Positions 1-9,361 are shown, numbered from the stretch's first letter. The stretch: 64,000 nucleotides of DNA from Desulfovibrio desulfuricans DSM 642 (GCF_000420465.1 NZ_ATUZ01000011.1:124001-188000); one strand, 5' to 3'. Numbers and translations are program-made. The notes: generated from the sequence alone by a model not told the origin.

Positions 1-1087
1 AAAGCAGCACCCGGTTGATGGCCTGATGCCCCACAATGATCAGGGGCGCATCCCCAGCCAGAAAAAGCGCCCGCCGCAAACCGCGTTGTACCCGCTCGCG
101 CAGCAGTGCGTAGCTTTCGCCATTGGGGTAGGTGTAGGTGTATTTGCTGGCGTTGCGGCCTTGGGTGACCTCGGGCATGCGCTCGCGGATTTCGCTGTAG
201 AGCATGCCCTCGCAATCGCCCGCCCAGATTTCGTCAAATTCCTTAAAGGCCATGGCATGCGCCTCTGGCCGTTCGGTCAGCAACGGTGTTGCCGTTTCGT
301 GCGAGCGTATGCGCGTGGAGGTAAACACCCACTCAATGGGCTTGTCGCGCAGGTGGGCGGCAAGGGCAAGCGCCTGGGCGCGGCCCGTGGCTGTGAGCGG
401 CGGGTCGCCGCCAATGCGGCCCCGCAGGTTGAATTCCGTCTGCCCGTGGCGCGCCAGATACAGGCACTGAATCCACACGCTGACAACCATTTCGCGGATA
501 GCGGGGTAGTAGGGGGAGCTTTCGCAGGGGCGCTCGTCCAGAATGCGGTTGGCTGTGGAATCAACGCGCAGCCAGTATTTTTCGTCCTGCAATGGCTCGT
601 AGATGGTGTCATAGTAGCTGATGCGCTTCATGAAGCTGGCAAGGGCTTCTTCTTCCGTATAGGAGGCGTATTCCGGCAGGGTGGTCTTGCGGCGTATGCA
701 GGCATTGAGCAACAGCTGGTCTTCATTGACGCATTCCACAAAGAGCACCGGGTAGTCGGTGAGCGTGGTTTCTATGAGGTGCCTGCGCGCGCGGCTAACG
801 TTGGTGGCGTCAAGAATGGCCACCTCGCCGTCCTTGGTCAGCCATTCGCGGGCAATCTCCATGTTGCGCATGCAGATCATTTCGCGCGCATCTCGTCCCA
901 GTTTGTTGTTGGGATCGTAAAAATTGGGGTCGGTGGATTCCGCACCAATGAGCGCGCGGCGCATGTCGCCGTTATTGAACAGCTTTGCGGCAATGCCCTC
1001 GGTCACAAGCCCATCGCGGATGCGCTTTGCCAGAGTGGATTTTCCCCTTGCGGGCAGACCGACCATGGCGACATAAAGTTTCTGCAT
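1..1087 (-). CDS. 6-phosphofructo-2-kinase/fructose-2,6-bisphosphatase-like bifunctional protein (3' end outside window)
   Basis: The 362 visible codons begin at an ATG at 1087 and run off the left edge. The N-terminal half is a P-loop kinase domain, with GLPARGKS at residues 10-17 and a DATNVSRARR block, as in the 6PF2K family. The second half is a histidine phosphatase domain with the ARHGQTEFN motif, His at about residue 214. The KRISYY...YEPL linker and the IGGD motif after the RHG box also match animal PFKFB enzymes. The family makes and breaks fructose 2,6-bisphosphate in eukaryotes. The bacterial role is unknown, so the substrate is inferred. It is divergent from the diguanylate cyclase. 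Confidence 0.85.
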   Translation of the reverse strand, partial: MQKLYVAMVGLPARGKSTLAKRIRDGLVTEGIAAKLFNNGDMRRALIGAESTDPNFYDPNNKLGRDAREMICMRNMEIAREWLTKDGEVAILDATNVSRARRHLIETTLTDYPVLFVECVNEDQLLLNACIRRKTTLPEYASYTEEEALASFMKRISYYDTIYEPLQDEKYWLRVDSTANRILDERPCESSPYYPAIREMVVSVWIQCLYLARHGQTEFNLRGRIGGDPPLTATGRAQALALAAHLRDKPIEWVFTSTRIRSHETATPLLTERPEAHAMAFKEFDEIWAGDCEGMLYSEIRERMPEVTQGRNASKYTYTYPNGESYALLRERVQRGLRRALFLAGDAPLIIVGHQAINRVLL

Positions 1088-1223
1088 ACGACCTCCGTTG
1101 CTGCATGGTAGGAGAAAAGAGAAAAAAATAAAAGAACTCTGCGGGATGGGGCGGGTCGCTCCTTGCCTGCCCGCGATAGCGGTAGTATCATGCAATAAAC
1201 ATATTTACCTGCCGAGTCTTGCC

Positions 1224-3041
1224 ATGAGCATCACGGCCTTTTTCAGAACGCTGGCTTCCCGGTCACACTGGGCCATCCACAGTGTCTGGCTGGTCGTGCT
1301 TGCTGGCGTCCTGTGCGCCAACGTGGTGGATGGTTATTTTCAGCTCCAGGAAAATGAGCTGCGTCTGTTGCTCTCTAAAAGCAGCATTGCCGTCAATATT
1401 GTCAAAATGGAAGTGGGCGGCATCACCCATCTGCTAGACACGGTGGAAAGCGCCGCCATTACCACCAGGGACGAAGACCAGCTTGCCGACAGGCTGCAAG
1501 GTCTGGTGCGGGATAATCCCTTTGTCGCCGCCATTGCTGTCGAGCTCAACGGGGTACCCCTGGCCTCCACTGGCGCTATTTCTTCTGCGTCCACAGCCGT
1601 TTTTTCCCGCTCCACCGCAAGGGGCGGGCTTCCCTCCGTTTCTGTAATCATTGCCCTGAAACCAGAATTCTGGGGATACAAACTGGCGCATGCGTTCAGC
1701 CGCGCAGATGCTAAAGTCGCCGTCTATACAGCCTCTGGCCGTCCTTTGCTGCCCTTTGCCGACCTGGACAACGCTGAAAATGCATTTCTGGCGGAGAGTA
1801 TTGCAAACATGGCACCTGATGCGGCAGCGTTGCACACCCAGCCCATGCGGGCTGATGGGGCGCGGTCCATGCTTGCCTTGCAGCAGGCGGCAGCGCCTTT
1901 TCTGGCGGGCGGCCCTATGGTGGTGGGAACAATCATCAGCACCGAAAGCAGCTATGCTCACTGGCATAGCGACCTGCTCATTCAGGTGCTGATATGGCTG
2001 GCAGCAGCACTGCTTTCAACCTCCCTCCTGATGGTGGAAGCGCGCAGACTCCGCCGTTCTGAACTTTCCACAGAAAAACTGCAAAGCGCCATGCGCTCGC
2101 GCGACAAGTTCATCCGTATCCTGATGGACCACGCACCCATCATGGTATCCTACTGGGATGCGGGGCGGCGGTGCCATTACGCCAATAAAATGTACAGGGC
2201 ATGGTTTGGCAAGGGTGAGGAAGAGATCATCGGCATGGACTTGCGATCCCTGCTGGGCGAGGAACTGCTTGCCAAATGCGCCCCCCTCATTGATGCGACC
2301 CTGCGCGGCGAACCACAGGACTTTGAGCAGGAAAGGGCCAGGGCCGACGGTTCAACAGGCTATGTGCTGTCCCGCTACATACCGGATATGGATGGGTGGG
2401 AGGTGCGGGGTTTTTTTGTTATTGCCTCTGACATTACAGAACTCAAGCAGACACAGCAAAGCCTGGAAAAACGCATTGAAGACCTGTACTCGCTGGCGAC
2501 CACAGACGCGCTTACGGGCTTGAACAACCGCAGGAATCTGCTGGAAAAAATTCAGTTCGAGATTGAAAGAGCCAAGCGCTACGGCCTGAACATGGTTTTC
2601 TTTATGCTTGATATCGACCATTTCAAAAAGATCAACGACACTTACGGGCATGATACGGGCGATGCCGTGCTGAAGGGGCTTGGCGCACTGCTGCATGACA
2701 CCATGCGTACCTCTGACCATGTGGGACGCCTTGGCGGCGAGGAATTTGGCATTTTGCTGGCAAGTGTTGTGCCGCAGCAGGCGGAGGTCATTGCAGAGCG
2801 GTTGCGAAGGCGCGTGGAAGAAATGGTCGTATGGCACAACGAAAGGGACATTCGCTTTACAGTCAGCATTGGTTTGGCGGATTTGCAGGCAGACGTGGAA
2901 AACCCTCTGGAAGATATGATGAAGCGGGCAGACCTTGCCCTCTATCGGGCCAAGAACAGTGGGCGTAACCGCGTATGCCTCGCGGACAATTTATTGCCGC
3001 CCGCCGAGGATAATTCGGAGGGTCAGGGTTTTGGCGCATAA
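1224..3041 (+). CDS. Membrane-bound PAS-GGDEF diguanylate cyclase
   Basis: 605 residues if started at the ATG that places a membrane helix (about residues 13-33) at the N-terminus; a TTG 126 bases upstream is the alternative. A periplasmic sensing region of about 215 residues follows, then a second helix (about 250-272), a PAS domain (about 293-420) and a GGDEF domain. The active-site loop reads GGEEF at 504-508, and an RTSD inhibitory site lies five residues upstream, so it should make c-di-GMP under product feedback. The ligand of the outer domain is unknown. A PilZ-type receptor candidate lies 2 kb downstream. No strong Shine-Dalgarno decides the start. Confidence 0.9.
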   Translation: MSITAFFRTLASRSHWAIHSVWLVVLAGVLCANVVDGYFQLQENELRLLLSKSSIAVNIVKMEVGGITHLLDTVESAAITTRDEDQLADRLQGLVRDNPFVAAIAVELNGVPLASTGAISSASTAVFSRSTARGGLPSVSVIIALKPEFWGYKLAHAFSRADAKVAVYTASGRPLLPFADLDNAENAFLAESIANMAPDAAALHTQPMRADGARSMLALQQAAAPFLAGGPMVVGTIISTESSYAHWHSDLLIQVLIWLAAALLSTSLLMVEARRLRRSELSTEKLQSAMRSRDKFIRILMDHAPIMVSYWDAGRRCHYANKMYRAWFGKGEEEIIGMDLRSLLGEELLAKCAPLIDATLRGEPQDFEQERARADGSTGYVLSRYIPDMDGWEVRGFFVIASDITELKQTQQSLEKRIEDLYSLATTDALTGLNNRRNLLEKIQFEIERAKRYGLNMVFFMLDIDHFKKINDTYGHDTGDAVLKGLGALLHDTMRTSDHVGRLGGEEFGILLASVVPQQAEVIAERLRRRVEEMVVWHNERDIRFTVSIGLADLQADVENPLEDMMKRADLALYRAKNSGRNRVCLADNLLPPAEDNSEGQGFGA

Positions 3042-3045
3042 AAAG

Positions 3046-3093
3046 AACGCCCTTGCGCGGCAGGTCTGCACCTACTGCACAAGGGCGTTTCTT
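3046..3093. terminator. Bidirectional rho-independent terminator
   Basis: AACGCCCTTG at 3046-3055 pairs with CAAGGGCGTT at 3080-3089. It sits between the convergent ends of the GGDEF gene and tyrS, with T-rich sequence on the plus-strand side. Confidence 0.75.
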
Positions 3094-3116
3094 CAAGTAT
3101 TCAGGATGATTGCGCC

Positions 3117-4313
3117 TTAGCGCACCTTCAGCTTGAGAAAGCGTTTTTTGCCGAGCTTGACCACGTATTCCCCGGCTACAAGCGGGGTGACGGCGTCTTC
3201 GCAGCGTTCTCCGTCGATGGAGAGCGCACCTTCCTTCATCAGGCGTTTGGCTTCGCCCCGGCTTTTAACAAGGCCTGCGGCCTCAAGAAATACCGGGGGT
3301 GTGCTGTCTTCGCCGCTGTCGCACTGGTGCTCGGGCATGTCGTCCGGCACGCCGCCGCCAGCAAAAACGGCATTGAAGCCCTGCTTTGCTTCATCGGCAT
3401 CTTTTTCGCTGTGGTAGCGGGCCACCATCTCGTGGGCAAGATTTTCCTTGGCGGCCTTGGGGTGCAGCTCACCGCTGGTCACGGAAGCCTTGAGGGCTGC
3501 AATGTCTTCAAGGCTTTTGGCCGAGAGCAGCTCATAGTAGCGCCACATAAGCTCATCAGAGATGGCCATGACCTTGCCGAAAATCTGGGAAGGGGCTTCG
3601 TCAATACCAATGTAGTTGCCGTAAGATTTTGACATCTTGCGCACGCCATCGGTGCCTTCGAGCAGAGGCAGGGTCAGGATGCACTGGCTTTCTATGCCGT
3701 AGTGCGCCTGGAGGGTGCGGCCCACCAGCAGGTTGAACTTCTGGTCAGTGCCGCCCATTTCCACATCGCTCTTGAGGGCGACAGAGTCATAACCCTGACA
3801 CAGCGGATACAGGAATTCGTGGATTGATATGGGACGCTGCTCGCGGAAACGCTTTTCAAAATCATCGCGTTCCATCATGCGGGCAACTGTATAGCTGGAA
3901 GCCAGTTTGATAAAGCCCGTGGCGTCCATCTTGCCCAGCCAGGCCGAGTTGAAGGCAACCTCGGTTTTCTGCGGATCAAGAATTTTGAAAACCTGCTTTT
4001 TGTAGGTTTCCGCGTTGGCAAGAACCTGCTCTTCAGTGAGGGGGGGGCGGGTTTCCGAGCGGCCGGAAGGGTCGCCTATGCGACCCGTGAAGTCGCCGAT
4101 AAGAAAGATGACATGGTGCCCCAGTTCCTGAAAATGACGCATCTTGTGCATAACAACCGTATGCCCGAGGTGCAGGTCAGGAGCGGTGGGGTCAAAGCCC
4201 ACCTTGATGCGCAGCGGCTTGCCGCGCGCAATCTTTTTGCGCAGTTCATTCTCGTCAATCAGCTCGGCCATGCCGCGCTTGATGGTGGCCATTTGGCGGT
4301 CAATATCCGTCAT
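3117..4313 (-). CDS. tyrS: Tyrosyl-tRNA synthetase
   Basis: 398 residues. The class I HIGH-type motif appears as HLGH at residues 48-51 and the KMSKS loop near residue 226, followed by a C-terminal S4 RNA-binding domain (about 333-398) with the typical [19 protein letters not shown] stretch. It charges tRNA-Tyr in the cytoplasm. The start chosen is the ATG preceded by AGAGGTAAGGGTG; a longer reading would add 29 unlikely residues. The sequence around the HLGH motif resembles the TyrZ-like branch of bacterial TyrRS. It is a single gene with its own terminator downstream. Confidence 0.97.
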   Translation of the reverse strand: MTDIDRQMATIKRGMAELIDENELRKKIARGKPLRIKVGFDPTAPDLHLGHTVVMHKMRHFQELGHHVIFLIGDFTGRIGDPSGRSETRPPLTEEQVLANAETYKKQVFKILDPQKTEVAFNSAWLGKMDATGFIKLASSYTVARMMERDDFEKRFREQRPISIHEFLYPLCQGYDSVALKSDVEMGGTDQKFNLLVGRTLQAHYGIESQCILTLPLLEGTDGVRKMSKSYGNYIGIDEAPSQIFGKVMAISDELMWRYYELLSAKSLEDIAALKASVTSGELHPKAAKENLAHEMVARYHSEKDADEAKQGFNAVFAGGGVPDDMPEHQCDSGEDSTPPVFLEAAGLVKSRGEAKRLMKEGALSIDGERCEDAVTPLVAGEYVVKLGKKRFLKLKVR

Positions 4314-4442
4314 CACCCTTACCTCTGTGCTGGCTTCGGTAAAAAACGCCGGACCAAAAAAAGAATATGCGCCGACGTAGACGGAAAGTGATACCCCCAA
4401 GGCGGCGATAGTGTCAAACCATGCCGCAGAGAATCAGCCAGC

Positions 4443-4691
4443 CTACAGGCTCAGCAGCGAGGCAACGCGGCTGGCGCTCAGGCCGCTGTGAACGGAAAGC
4501 GCGTCCATGGGATTTTGCGAGATCATGCTCATGGTGTCGTCAAGCACGCCGTCCACTTCGTCATCTGCCAGCAGGTTGGGGGCGCTCAGGCTGACAACAT
4601 CGCGTGAGGGCGCGCTGGCAGCGGTGTTTTCATCCTTTTCCATGGCAGGGAAGGCAAAGGCCGGAGTGGGATTGAGTCCGGAAATTTTCAT
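4443..4691 (-). CDS. Small conserved-looking protein of unknown function
   Basis: 82 residues from an ATG with AAAGGACACCGTC ahead of it. I recognise no family. The N-terminus (MKISGLNPTPAF) is followed by a polar stretch, an acidic segment rich in Asp and a C-terminal region NPMDALSVHSGLSASRV that looks helical. There is no signal peptide, membrane helix or cysteine motif. It lies alone between tyrS and the PilZ gene, all on the same strand. Its compact size, good ribosome binding site and codon use like its neighbours argue that it is a real gene. Its function cannot be read from the sequence. Confidence 0.6.
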   Translation of the reverse strand: MKISGLNPTPAFAFPAMEKDENTAASAPSRDVVSLSAPNLLADDEVDGVLDDTMSMISQNPMDALSVHSGLSASRVASLLSL

Positions 4692-4849
4692 GACGGTGTC
4701 CTTTATGTTGATGACCTGCATGGGTCAAATTTTCCGCATGGCGGCAATTCTGCCATAAAGGATGCAATTTTGGGGCCATAAACCCGGATTGGGAGAAAGC
4801 GCAAGGGGTGAGGCCGTGGTAAAAGCAGGGATGATACGAGTACGTGTGT

Positions 4850-5719
4850 CTAGGCGGAGTCTTGCTGATCTTTTGACGCATCGGTGTATTTGGTGAGGCA
4901 CTGACGCAAACGGGGGGAGCCGCCCTTGACGTTGAGCCAGCGCAGCCGGGCACGGCGGGCGCTCCAGTCCAGTTCTTCCTGAAAGCGCAGGCGCACGGCA
5001 ACGCCCCGTGCGTCAGGGGCCTTGCCAAAACCCGCCCGCTTGGCAAGAAAAACGTAGGGAGGCGCAGTAACAGGCACCACGCTGGGCTGGAGAAAAAACA
5101 GGTAGGTTGCATCGGAGGTGAAGGAAGGCATCGCCAGTTCTTCTGGCATGCAGACGCATGCCCCGCCTTCTGAAACATCCAGAATGCGGGTGGCTGGCGG
5201 GGCCACCTGACTGTATGCCCCAAGCATGATGCGTAAATCGTTGGTGGTGTCGGGGCGCTCCGGCGTGAGCAGTACGCTCGACATGCGGCTGTATTCAGCG
5301 CGCCAGGGTATCCGCTTGCTGCTGCGCAACTGCCGTACAGTCACATGGCGTGAAAAGCGCAGGCCCAAATACAGCATTTCGCCACTGGGGCCGACAGCTG
5401 TTTCGAGAATCTGCGCGGTACCGTATACGCCAAGGCGCGCCGCCATATCCTGCGCGATGTGCCGCTTGACGCTGAAGTAAAATTTGCCCTGGTTTACCAT
5501 CGCCCTGGGGTTCTGGGTCTGCATGTTCATGGAACGCACAACAAGCCGGGCTTCCCTGCCGTTGACATCGCAGACAATGCCCTCCACAGATATGCAGGAG
5601 GTTTCGCCGCACCAGATAAGGCAGCATTCAAGGTGTACATTGGCCCCGGTGTTTTGTGCATCGGCCAGCGCCTCATGGCAGCTTGAGTTCCAGAGGCAGA
5701 ATGAAGCGTCTGAATTCAT
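4850..5719 (-). CDS. PilZ-domain (YcgR-like) c-di-GMP receptor candidate
   Basis: 289 residues. The C-terminal half carries the two PilZ signature elements in the right order, RSSKR at 132-136 and DVSEGGA at 181-187, which in this family wrap around c-di-GMP. The N-terminal half (about 28-125) resembles the flagellar-brake or YcgR N-domain in size and beta-rich pattern, but that part is inferred. No membrane segment is seen. It probably senses the product of cyclases such as the GGDEF protein encoded 2 kb away. An AT-rich promoter lies directly upstream. Confidence 0.75.
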   Translation of the reverse strand: MNSDASFCLWNSSCHEALADAQNTGANVHLECCLIWCGETSCISVEGIVCDVNGREARLVVRSMNMQTQNPRAMVNQGKFYFSVKRHIAQDMAARLGVYGTAQILETAVGPSGEMLYLGLRFSRHVTVRQLRSSKRIPWRAEYSRMSSVLLTPERPDTTNDLRIMLGAYSQVAPPATRILDVSEGGACVCMPEELAMPSFTSDATYLFFLQPSVVPVTAPPYVFLAKRAGFGKAPDARGVAVRLRFQEELDWSARRARLRWLNVKGGSPRLRQCLTKYTDASKDQQDSA

Positions 5720-5751
5720 GGGACAGCCTTGAATGAGTTTGTAAAGCTGTG

Positions 5752-5780
5752 TAAATATATTAATACTGTTATTATGTCAA
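5752..5780 (-). promoter_or_regulatory. Sigma-70-type promoter of the PilZ gene
   Basis: On the minus strand TTGACA (5775-5780) is followed after 17 bases by TATTTA (5752-5757), in a very AT-rich stretch 33 bases before the PilZ start codon. Confidence 0.55.
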
Positions 5781-5950
5781 TGTGTTAGTGATATTTGCTT
5801 GTATAATATACAGTCCGATTGTGCCTAAGCTGTTACTTGTGACAGACTTTTTGTGAAATGTATCAGATTGCATATGTTGTGTTTGGTGGTGAGCGCGGGC
5901 AAGCCGCAGCCTGCTCCAGATTGCTGGTCGCGTTGATGGCATCAACGCTC

Positions 5951-5983
5951 AGAAGCTCGCCTTCCTCAGGAAGGCGAGCTTCT
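5951..5983. terminator. Strong hairpin, probable terminator of the tauE operon
   Basis: A perfect 15-bp stem (5951-5965 with 5969-5983) closes on a TCA loop. It lies 87 bases beyond the stop of the minus-strand exporter operon. Neither side has a long T run, so the direction is uncertain. Confidence 0.5.
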
Positions 5984-6069
5984 TCAATATCCAACCAGGC
6001 AAAGCCGGCATATCCCCATTTTTTAGCAGACGCGAGCTATGGGGATGTGTGCGTCTCCGGTTCTATGCC

Positions 6070-6801
6070 TTAGCCTTCTTTTTTGACTTTGGACTTGGTC
6101 ATGGCAAGGCCAATGCCTTCGAACAGTTCGAAGATGGCAAAGCCGTACCACAGGGTGTAAAGCACATAGAAAACCAGCATGGCAACCATCAACATAACGT
6201 GCTCGGACACCTTGGCGGCGGTCACGCTGTAGAAGTTGTTGCCCGGCTCAATGGCGCGGCGCAGTACATGGTCCACCACCTGCGACTCGGCGATCAGGCG
6301 CTGCTTCTGCAGTTCCTTGATGCTGGGCGAAAGCAGGTACCACCATGCGGAAGCCACTTTAAGGGCATTTTCTCCACCGTATTTCTGCGAAACCTTGTCC
6401 GTATCGTTGTGATACAGGGAATCGGAATCGTCAGTGGCGGAGGTGAGAATCTTGCCCAAGTCGCCGGTAAAGGTAACCTTGCCGTCAGTAGCGCTCACAT
6501 CCGTGGCACCCGCAGTTTGCAGGGCCATGGCGGCAACGGGGGCAAGGGCGGCCTTCTTGAGCTTGACCGTAATCGTCACTACCTTGCCGTCAACTTTTTT
6601 CAGGTTTTCACGAACGCCGGGAATAAAGTAGGACGAACCCTTGGAGAGCTCGTTGAAGACGTTATCGGCGTATTCAAGGCCGGTAACGTGCTTGCCGTTT
6701 TCGTCACGCAGGATGGGCATGAGCAGGGTGGCAAACAGAACCAGAAACGAAACAAGCATCAAGCTGCCCCGGAAGAACGGGGCTTTGGCATGAATAAGCA
6801 T
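6070..6801 (-). CDS. Membrane-anchored partner of the TauE exporter, unknown function
   Basis: 243 residues with one helix near the N-terminus (about 13-33) and another near the C-terminus (about 200-225). The central 160 residues are probably periplasmic, with a beta-rich stretch (KKVDGKVVTITVKLKKA). I recognise no named family. It starts two bases after the exporter stop with its own GGGAGG site, so the two are co-transcribed and probably work together. Possible roles are an accessory or substrate-capturing subunit. There are no cysteines or metal motifs. Confidence 0.65.
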   Translation of the reverse strand: MLIHAKAPFFRGSLMLVSFLVLFATLLMPILRDENGKHVTGLEYADNVFNELSKGSSYFIPGVRENLKKVDGKVVTITVKLKKAALAPVAAMALQTAGATDVSATDGKVTFTGDLGKILTSATDDSDSLYHNDTDKVSQKYGGENALKVASAWWYLLSPSIKELQKQRLIAESQVVDHVLRRAIEPGNNFYSVTAAKVSEHVMLMVAMLVFYVLYTLWYGFAIFELFEGIGLAMTKSKVKKEG

Positions 6802-6803
6802 GA

Positions 6804-8066
6804 TCAGGCCTCCCCTCTAAGCTTGCCGAGGTTGAAGAAGAACTTGCTGAACACCCAGATGCCGAAGAAAGCAACGACAACCCAGAAAACCACGTTGCCC
6901 ACATCTTCAATAATGCCCACCACACTGGGCGACCAGTTCAGCACTTCAAGCTCAACGAGCTTCTTGGGCAGGGTGGCCGCACGGTTGATGAAGCCGGCAA
7001 TGATGGAGATGGCGTAAAAACCGCGAATGTGGATGCCTTTGACTACCTTGGTGGTCAGAGCGCCCACCTGGATGCCCAGCAGCGAACCAAGCAGCATGCC
7101 GACAGCCAGCGTGTAGAACACGTAACCGTAAATGGCGTACTGGCCGATGGAGGCAAAACCAGCGGTAAAGATAATCTGCAGAATGTCTGTACCAACGGTG
7201 GTCATGGACGACACGCCGAAGATGTACACGAACATGGGGAAGGTGACGAAACCGCCACCCACGCCCATGATGGCGGCCAGCATGCCCACGATGACGCCGC
7301 CCGCGGCAACGATCCAGCCGGAGATCCGGCGGCCGCCGGGAATGAGGTCTTCGTCAAAGGTGATCATGGGCGGCACGGCCAGAGCCTGAAGCTTCAGGGC
7401 AACGCCTGTCATACCGGCGCTGCCGCCGTGCGCGTCCTGATTCGCCGCGGCGGCGCCGCGGGAGCTCTTCAAAAAGTCAAACAGGGCATAAAAGCCAAGA
7501 AAACCCAGCAGCACGGCGTAAATGGTGCTGATGAACAGTTCGGAAAGCAGCGGGTCAGCGTTGTACAACCCTTTGTTGATCGCGCCGCCAATAACTGTTC
7601 CCGCGCCGGAGCCTACAAGAAAGGCGATGGCCAGCTTGGTGGAAACGTTGCCCAGTTTTTTGTGCACCGTGGTGCCCATGATGGCTTTGGCGAAAATGTG
7701 GAACAGGTCAGTACCCACCGCCAAAATGCCTTTCACGCCCGCCGCCATAAGGGCAGGAGTAATGATGAAGCCGCCGCCAGCACCGATACACCCGGTGATC
7801 AGACCAGCTGCAAGGCCCACGGCAATGGATGCCAAAAAGATGGTGTTGGTGTAAAAAGCCGGGGCATAGGCGGTTTTGCCGCCCAGCATTTCGTGATACT
7901 CATAGGCTTCGGCAAAGCAGCCCGCCAGAATGGGAACTGCAAGAGCCAACAAGATGAGCAGCTTTTTCCTGCTTTTGAGAATGGAAGTGGATACCTCCAA
8001 ATCCCATTTGGCATAAGCCTGGGAGCTGCTCAGCAGAAACTCATACACCTGTCTGCCAAAACTCAT
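6804..8066 (-). CDS. TauE/SafE family sulfite/organosulfonate exporter-like permease
   Basis: 420 residues, longer than the usual 250-270 of the family because of a 45-residue cytoplasmic N-terminus and an extended inter-repeat loop. The two internal repeats are marked by glycine-rich segments (CIGAGGGFIITP near 92-103 and GVGGGFVTFP near 264-275), the hallmark of TauE/SafE. About eight to nine membrane helices are visible. Members move sulfite, sulfoacetate or related anions; in a sulfate reducer a sulfur oxyanion substrate is likely but inferred. The start was chosen for a strong TTGGAGGAGAGT site. It is first gene of a two-gene operon. Confidence 0.85.
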   Translation of the reverse strand: MSFGRQVYEFLLSSSQAYAKWDLEVSTSILKSRKKLLILLALAVPILAGCFAEAYEYHEMLGGKTAYAPAFYTNTIFLASIAVGLAAGLITGCIGAGGGFIITPALMAAGVKGILAVGTDLFHIFAKAIMGTTVHKKLGNVSTKLAIAFLVGSGAGTVIGGAINKGLYNADPLLSELFISTIYAVLLGFLGFYALFDFLKSSRGAAAANQDAHGGSAGMTGVALKLQALAVPPMITFDEDLIPGGRRISGWIVAAGGVIVGMLAAIMGVGGGFVTFPMFVYIFGVSSMTTVGTDILQIIFTAGFASIGQYAIYGYVFYTLAVGMLLGSLLGIQVGALTTKVVKGIHIRGFYAISIIAGFINRAATLPKKLVELEVLNWSPSVVGIIEDVGNVVFWVVVAFFGIWVFSKFFFNLGKLRGEA

Positions 8067-8380
8067 ACTCTCCTCCAATACGATTGTTCCGGCCAATGGC
8101 CGAGGTCGTGGCCCCAATACAAACAAACCGTCTAAGGCAATGCCGTGCGTCGCGTCACACACAGCTGGGTTCTGTCAGTAGATATGCTTGAATTCTTTGG
8201 TTTTTTATCAATCTCCAGCTCAAAATATCCTGTACCCAGTCACTCTGACATATTAGCCGGAATTTGTAAAAGAAATTTATCACGAGCAAGGCTGCTCGGT
8301 CTGCAAGCTTACAAAAAATAGTCCCGGTATTCGCCAGTTTTTCCCTATGCTTGAATGCTCAATAACCTCGGCAAGATATG
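8067..8380. other. Intergenic region upstream of the exporter operon
   Basis: About 310 bases, moderately AT-rich. It must hold the exporter promoter, but I see no convincing -35/-10 pair, no repeat and no gene. Confidence 0.5.
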
Positions 8381-8419
8381 AAAAAGCGCTCCCTCGCATT
8401 GCTGTGGGGGGCGCCTTTT
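8381..8419 (-). terminator. Rho-independent terminator of the YkgJ gene
   Basis: GGGGGGCGCC pairs with an imperfect partner GCGCTCCC. On the minus strand the stem is followed by TTTTT. It lies 28 bases past the YkgJ stop. Confidence 0.75.
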
Positions 8420-8446
8420 CGCCGTATTTGTGAAATTCAAAACAAT

Positions 8447-9220
8447 CTATTTTTTGGCCAGGCCCTGGCTCTGGCCAAAAATAACAAGTTCCATCCAGTC
8501 CAGCCCGAAATCAAGAGCGGCTTCATCGCCCTGCTGGCTGTCTTCCATGATGGCGGCCTTGCGCTGGTCGCTTATGTCCACATGCGAGAATACACGCATG
8601 TTTGTGATAAGTTCACGGAACTTGTCGATCTGAAACAGACACAGCACTATCATAGTTACCAGTCGGGGTTCAAGTGGTTGACCCGTTGCCCGTACCATGG
8701 CCATGAGGCGCATATAGCGGTCGTTGGAAGTGTTGAAGGGCCTTAGCTCCTCATTTTCCAGCCACTGATGAGGGGTGCGCACGGTGCCTTTGTCAAAGCC
8801 AAGGCAGTGTGGCTCGCGCACCACAAAAAAGCGTTCCGAAACGCCGTCAGTCGCCATTTTTGTGCCGCGCCCCAAGGGGTAGTAGCGGCATGCGCCGGGC
8901 CTGTCTTCGTACACGGAGCAGCCCGCAGGGGTCACAAAGGGACAGGGTTCGTCCGGGCCGTCAAGCATGCGCAGCATTGGCAGGGGAAAGCCCGTGTCGG
9001 GAAAGGAACGCAAGGTGGTAAAGGTGCCAAGAAAGCCCTCGCTGTCAAGGCCCAGATTGCGCCGCAGACGCAGCACATCATAGGGGGTCAGGGGCAGGGT
9101 GAGCTCCGCACAGCAACGGTTAAAGCAGGGAACATCGGGGTTGCAGTCAAAGCAGAAGGTTTCATCTGGTTTCAGTTCGGGCAGGCTGTCGAGAAGTTCA
9201 CGGCTGGCATCAGAGGACAT
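8447..9220 (-). CDS. YkgJ-family cysteine-cluster protein
   Basis: 257 residues. Cysteines C23, C26, C32, C36 and C37 near the N-terminus plus the later CPFVTPAGCSVYEDRPGACRYYP segment form the cluster that defines the YkgJ/UPF0153 family, thought to bind zinc or an iron-sulfur centre. The biochemical role is not established. The C-terminal 100 residues (methionine-rich, helical) are a delta-proteobacterial-style extension. The ATG is preceded by AGGAGCGCCC. It has its own terminator. It is on the same strand as hisG but separated from it by 141 bases. Confidence 0.85.
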   Translation of the reverse strand: MSSDASRELLDSLPELKPDETFCFDCNPDVPCFNRCCAELTLPLTPYDVLRLRRNLGLDSEGFLGTFTTLRSFPDTGFPLPMLRMLDGPDEPCPFVTPAGCSVYEDRPGACRYYPLGRGTKMATDGVSERFFVVREPHCLGFDKGTVRTPHQWLENEELRPFNTSNDRYMRLMAMVRATGQPLEPRLVTMIVLCLFQIDKFRELITNMRVFSHVDISDQRKAAIMEDSQQGDEAALDFGLDWMELVIFGQSQGLAKK

Positions 9221-9361
9221 GGGCGCTCCTGGTTGCGTGCCCGTGGCGCGGCGGCGCGGGGCGGGGAAACAATAAATGCCCGCCGCGCGGGCAGAAAGCG
9301 GCCCGCTTGCGCAGGCCGCCTTGCCGTTATGTTGTGCTGCCGCCTGTGTGGACGGCTAATG

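Larger units (their letters stand above)
5720..6069. other. 350-base intergenic region with two hairpins
   Basis: The left half is AT-rich and holds the PilZ promoter. A TATAAT at 5802-5807 points the other way. The right half has a small inverted repeat (CGTTGAT...ATCAACG, 5932-5948) and then a strong hairpin. No protein-coding gene is evident. Confidence 0.6.

Noticed and set aside
26-1111. 361-codon plus-strand frame at the left edge
   Set aside because: It is the shadow of the 6PF2K/F26BPase gene, which has clear motifs on the other strand.
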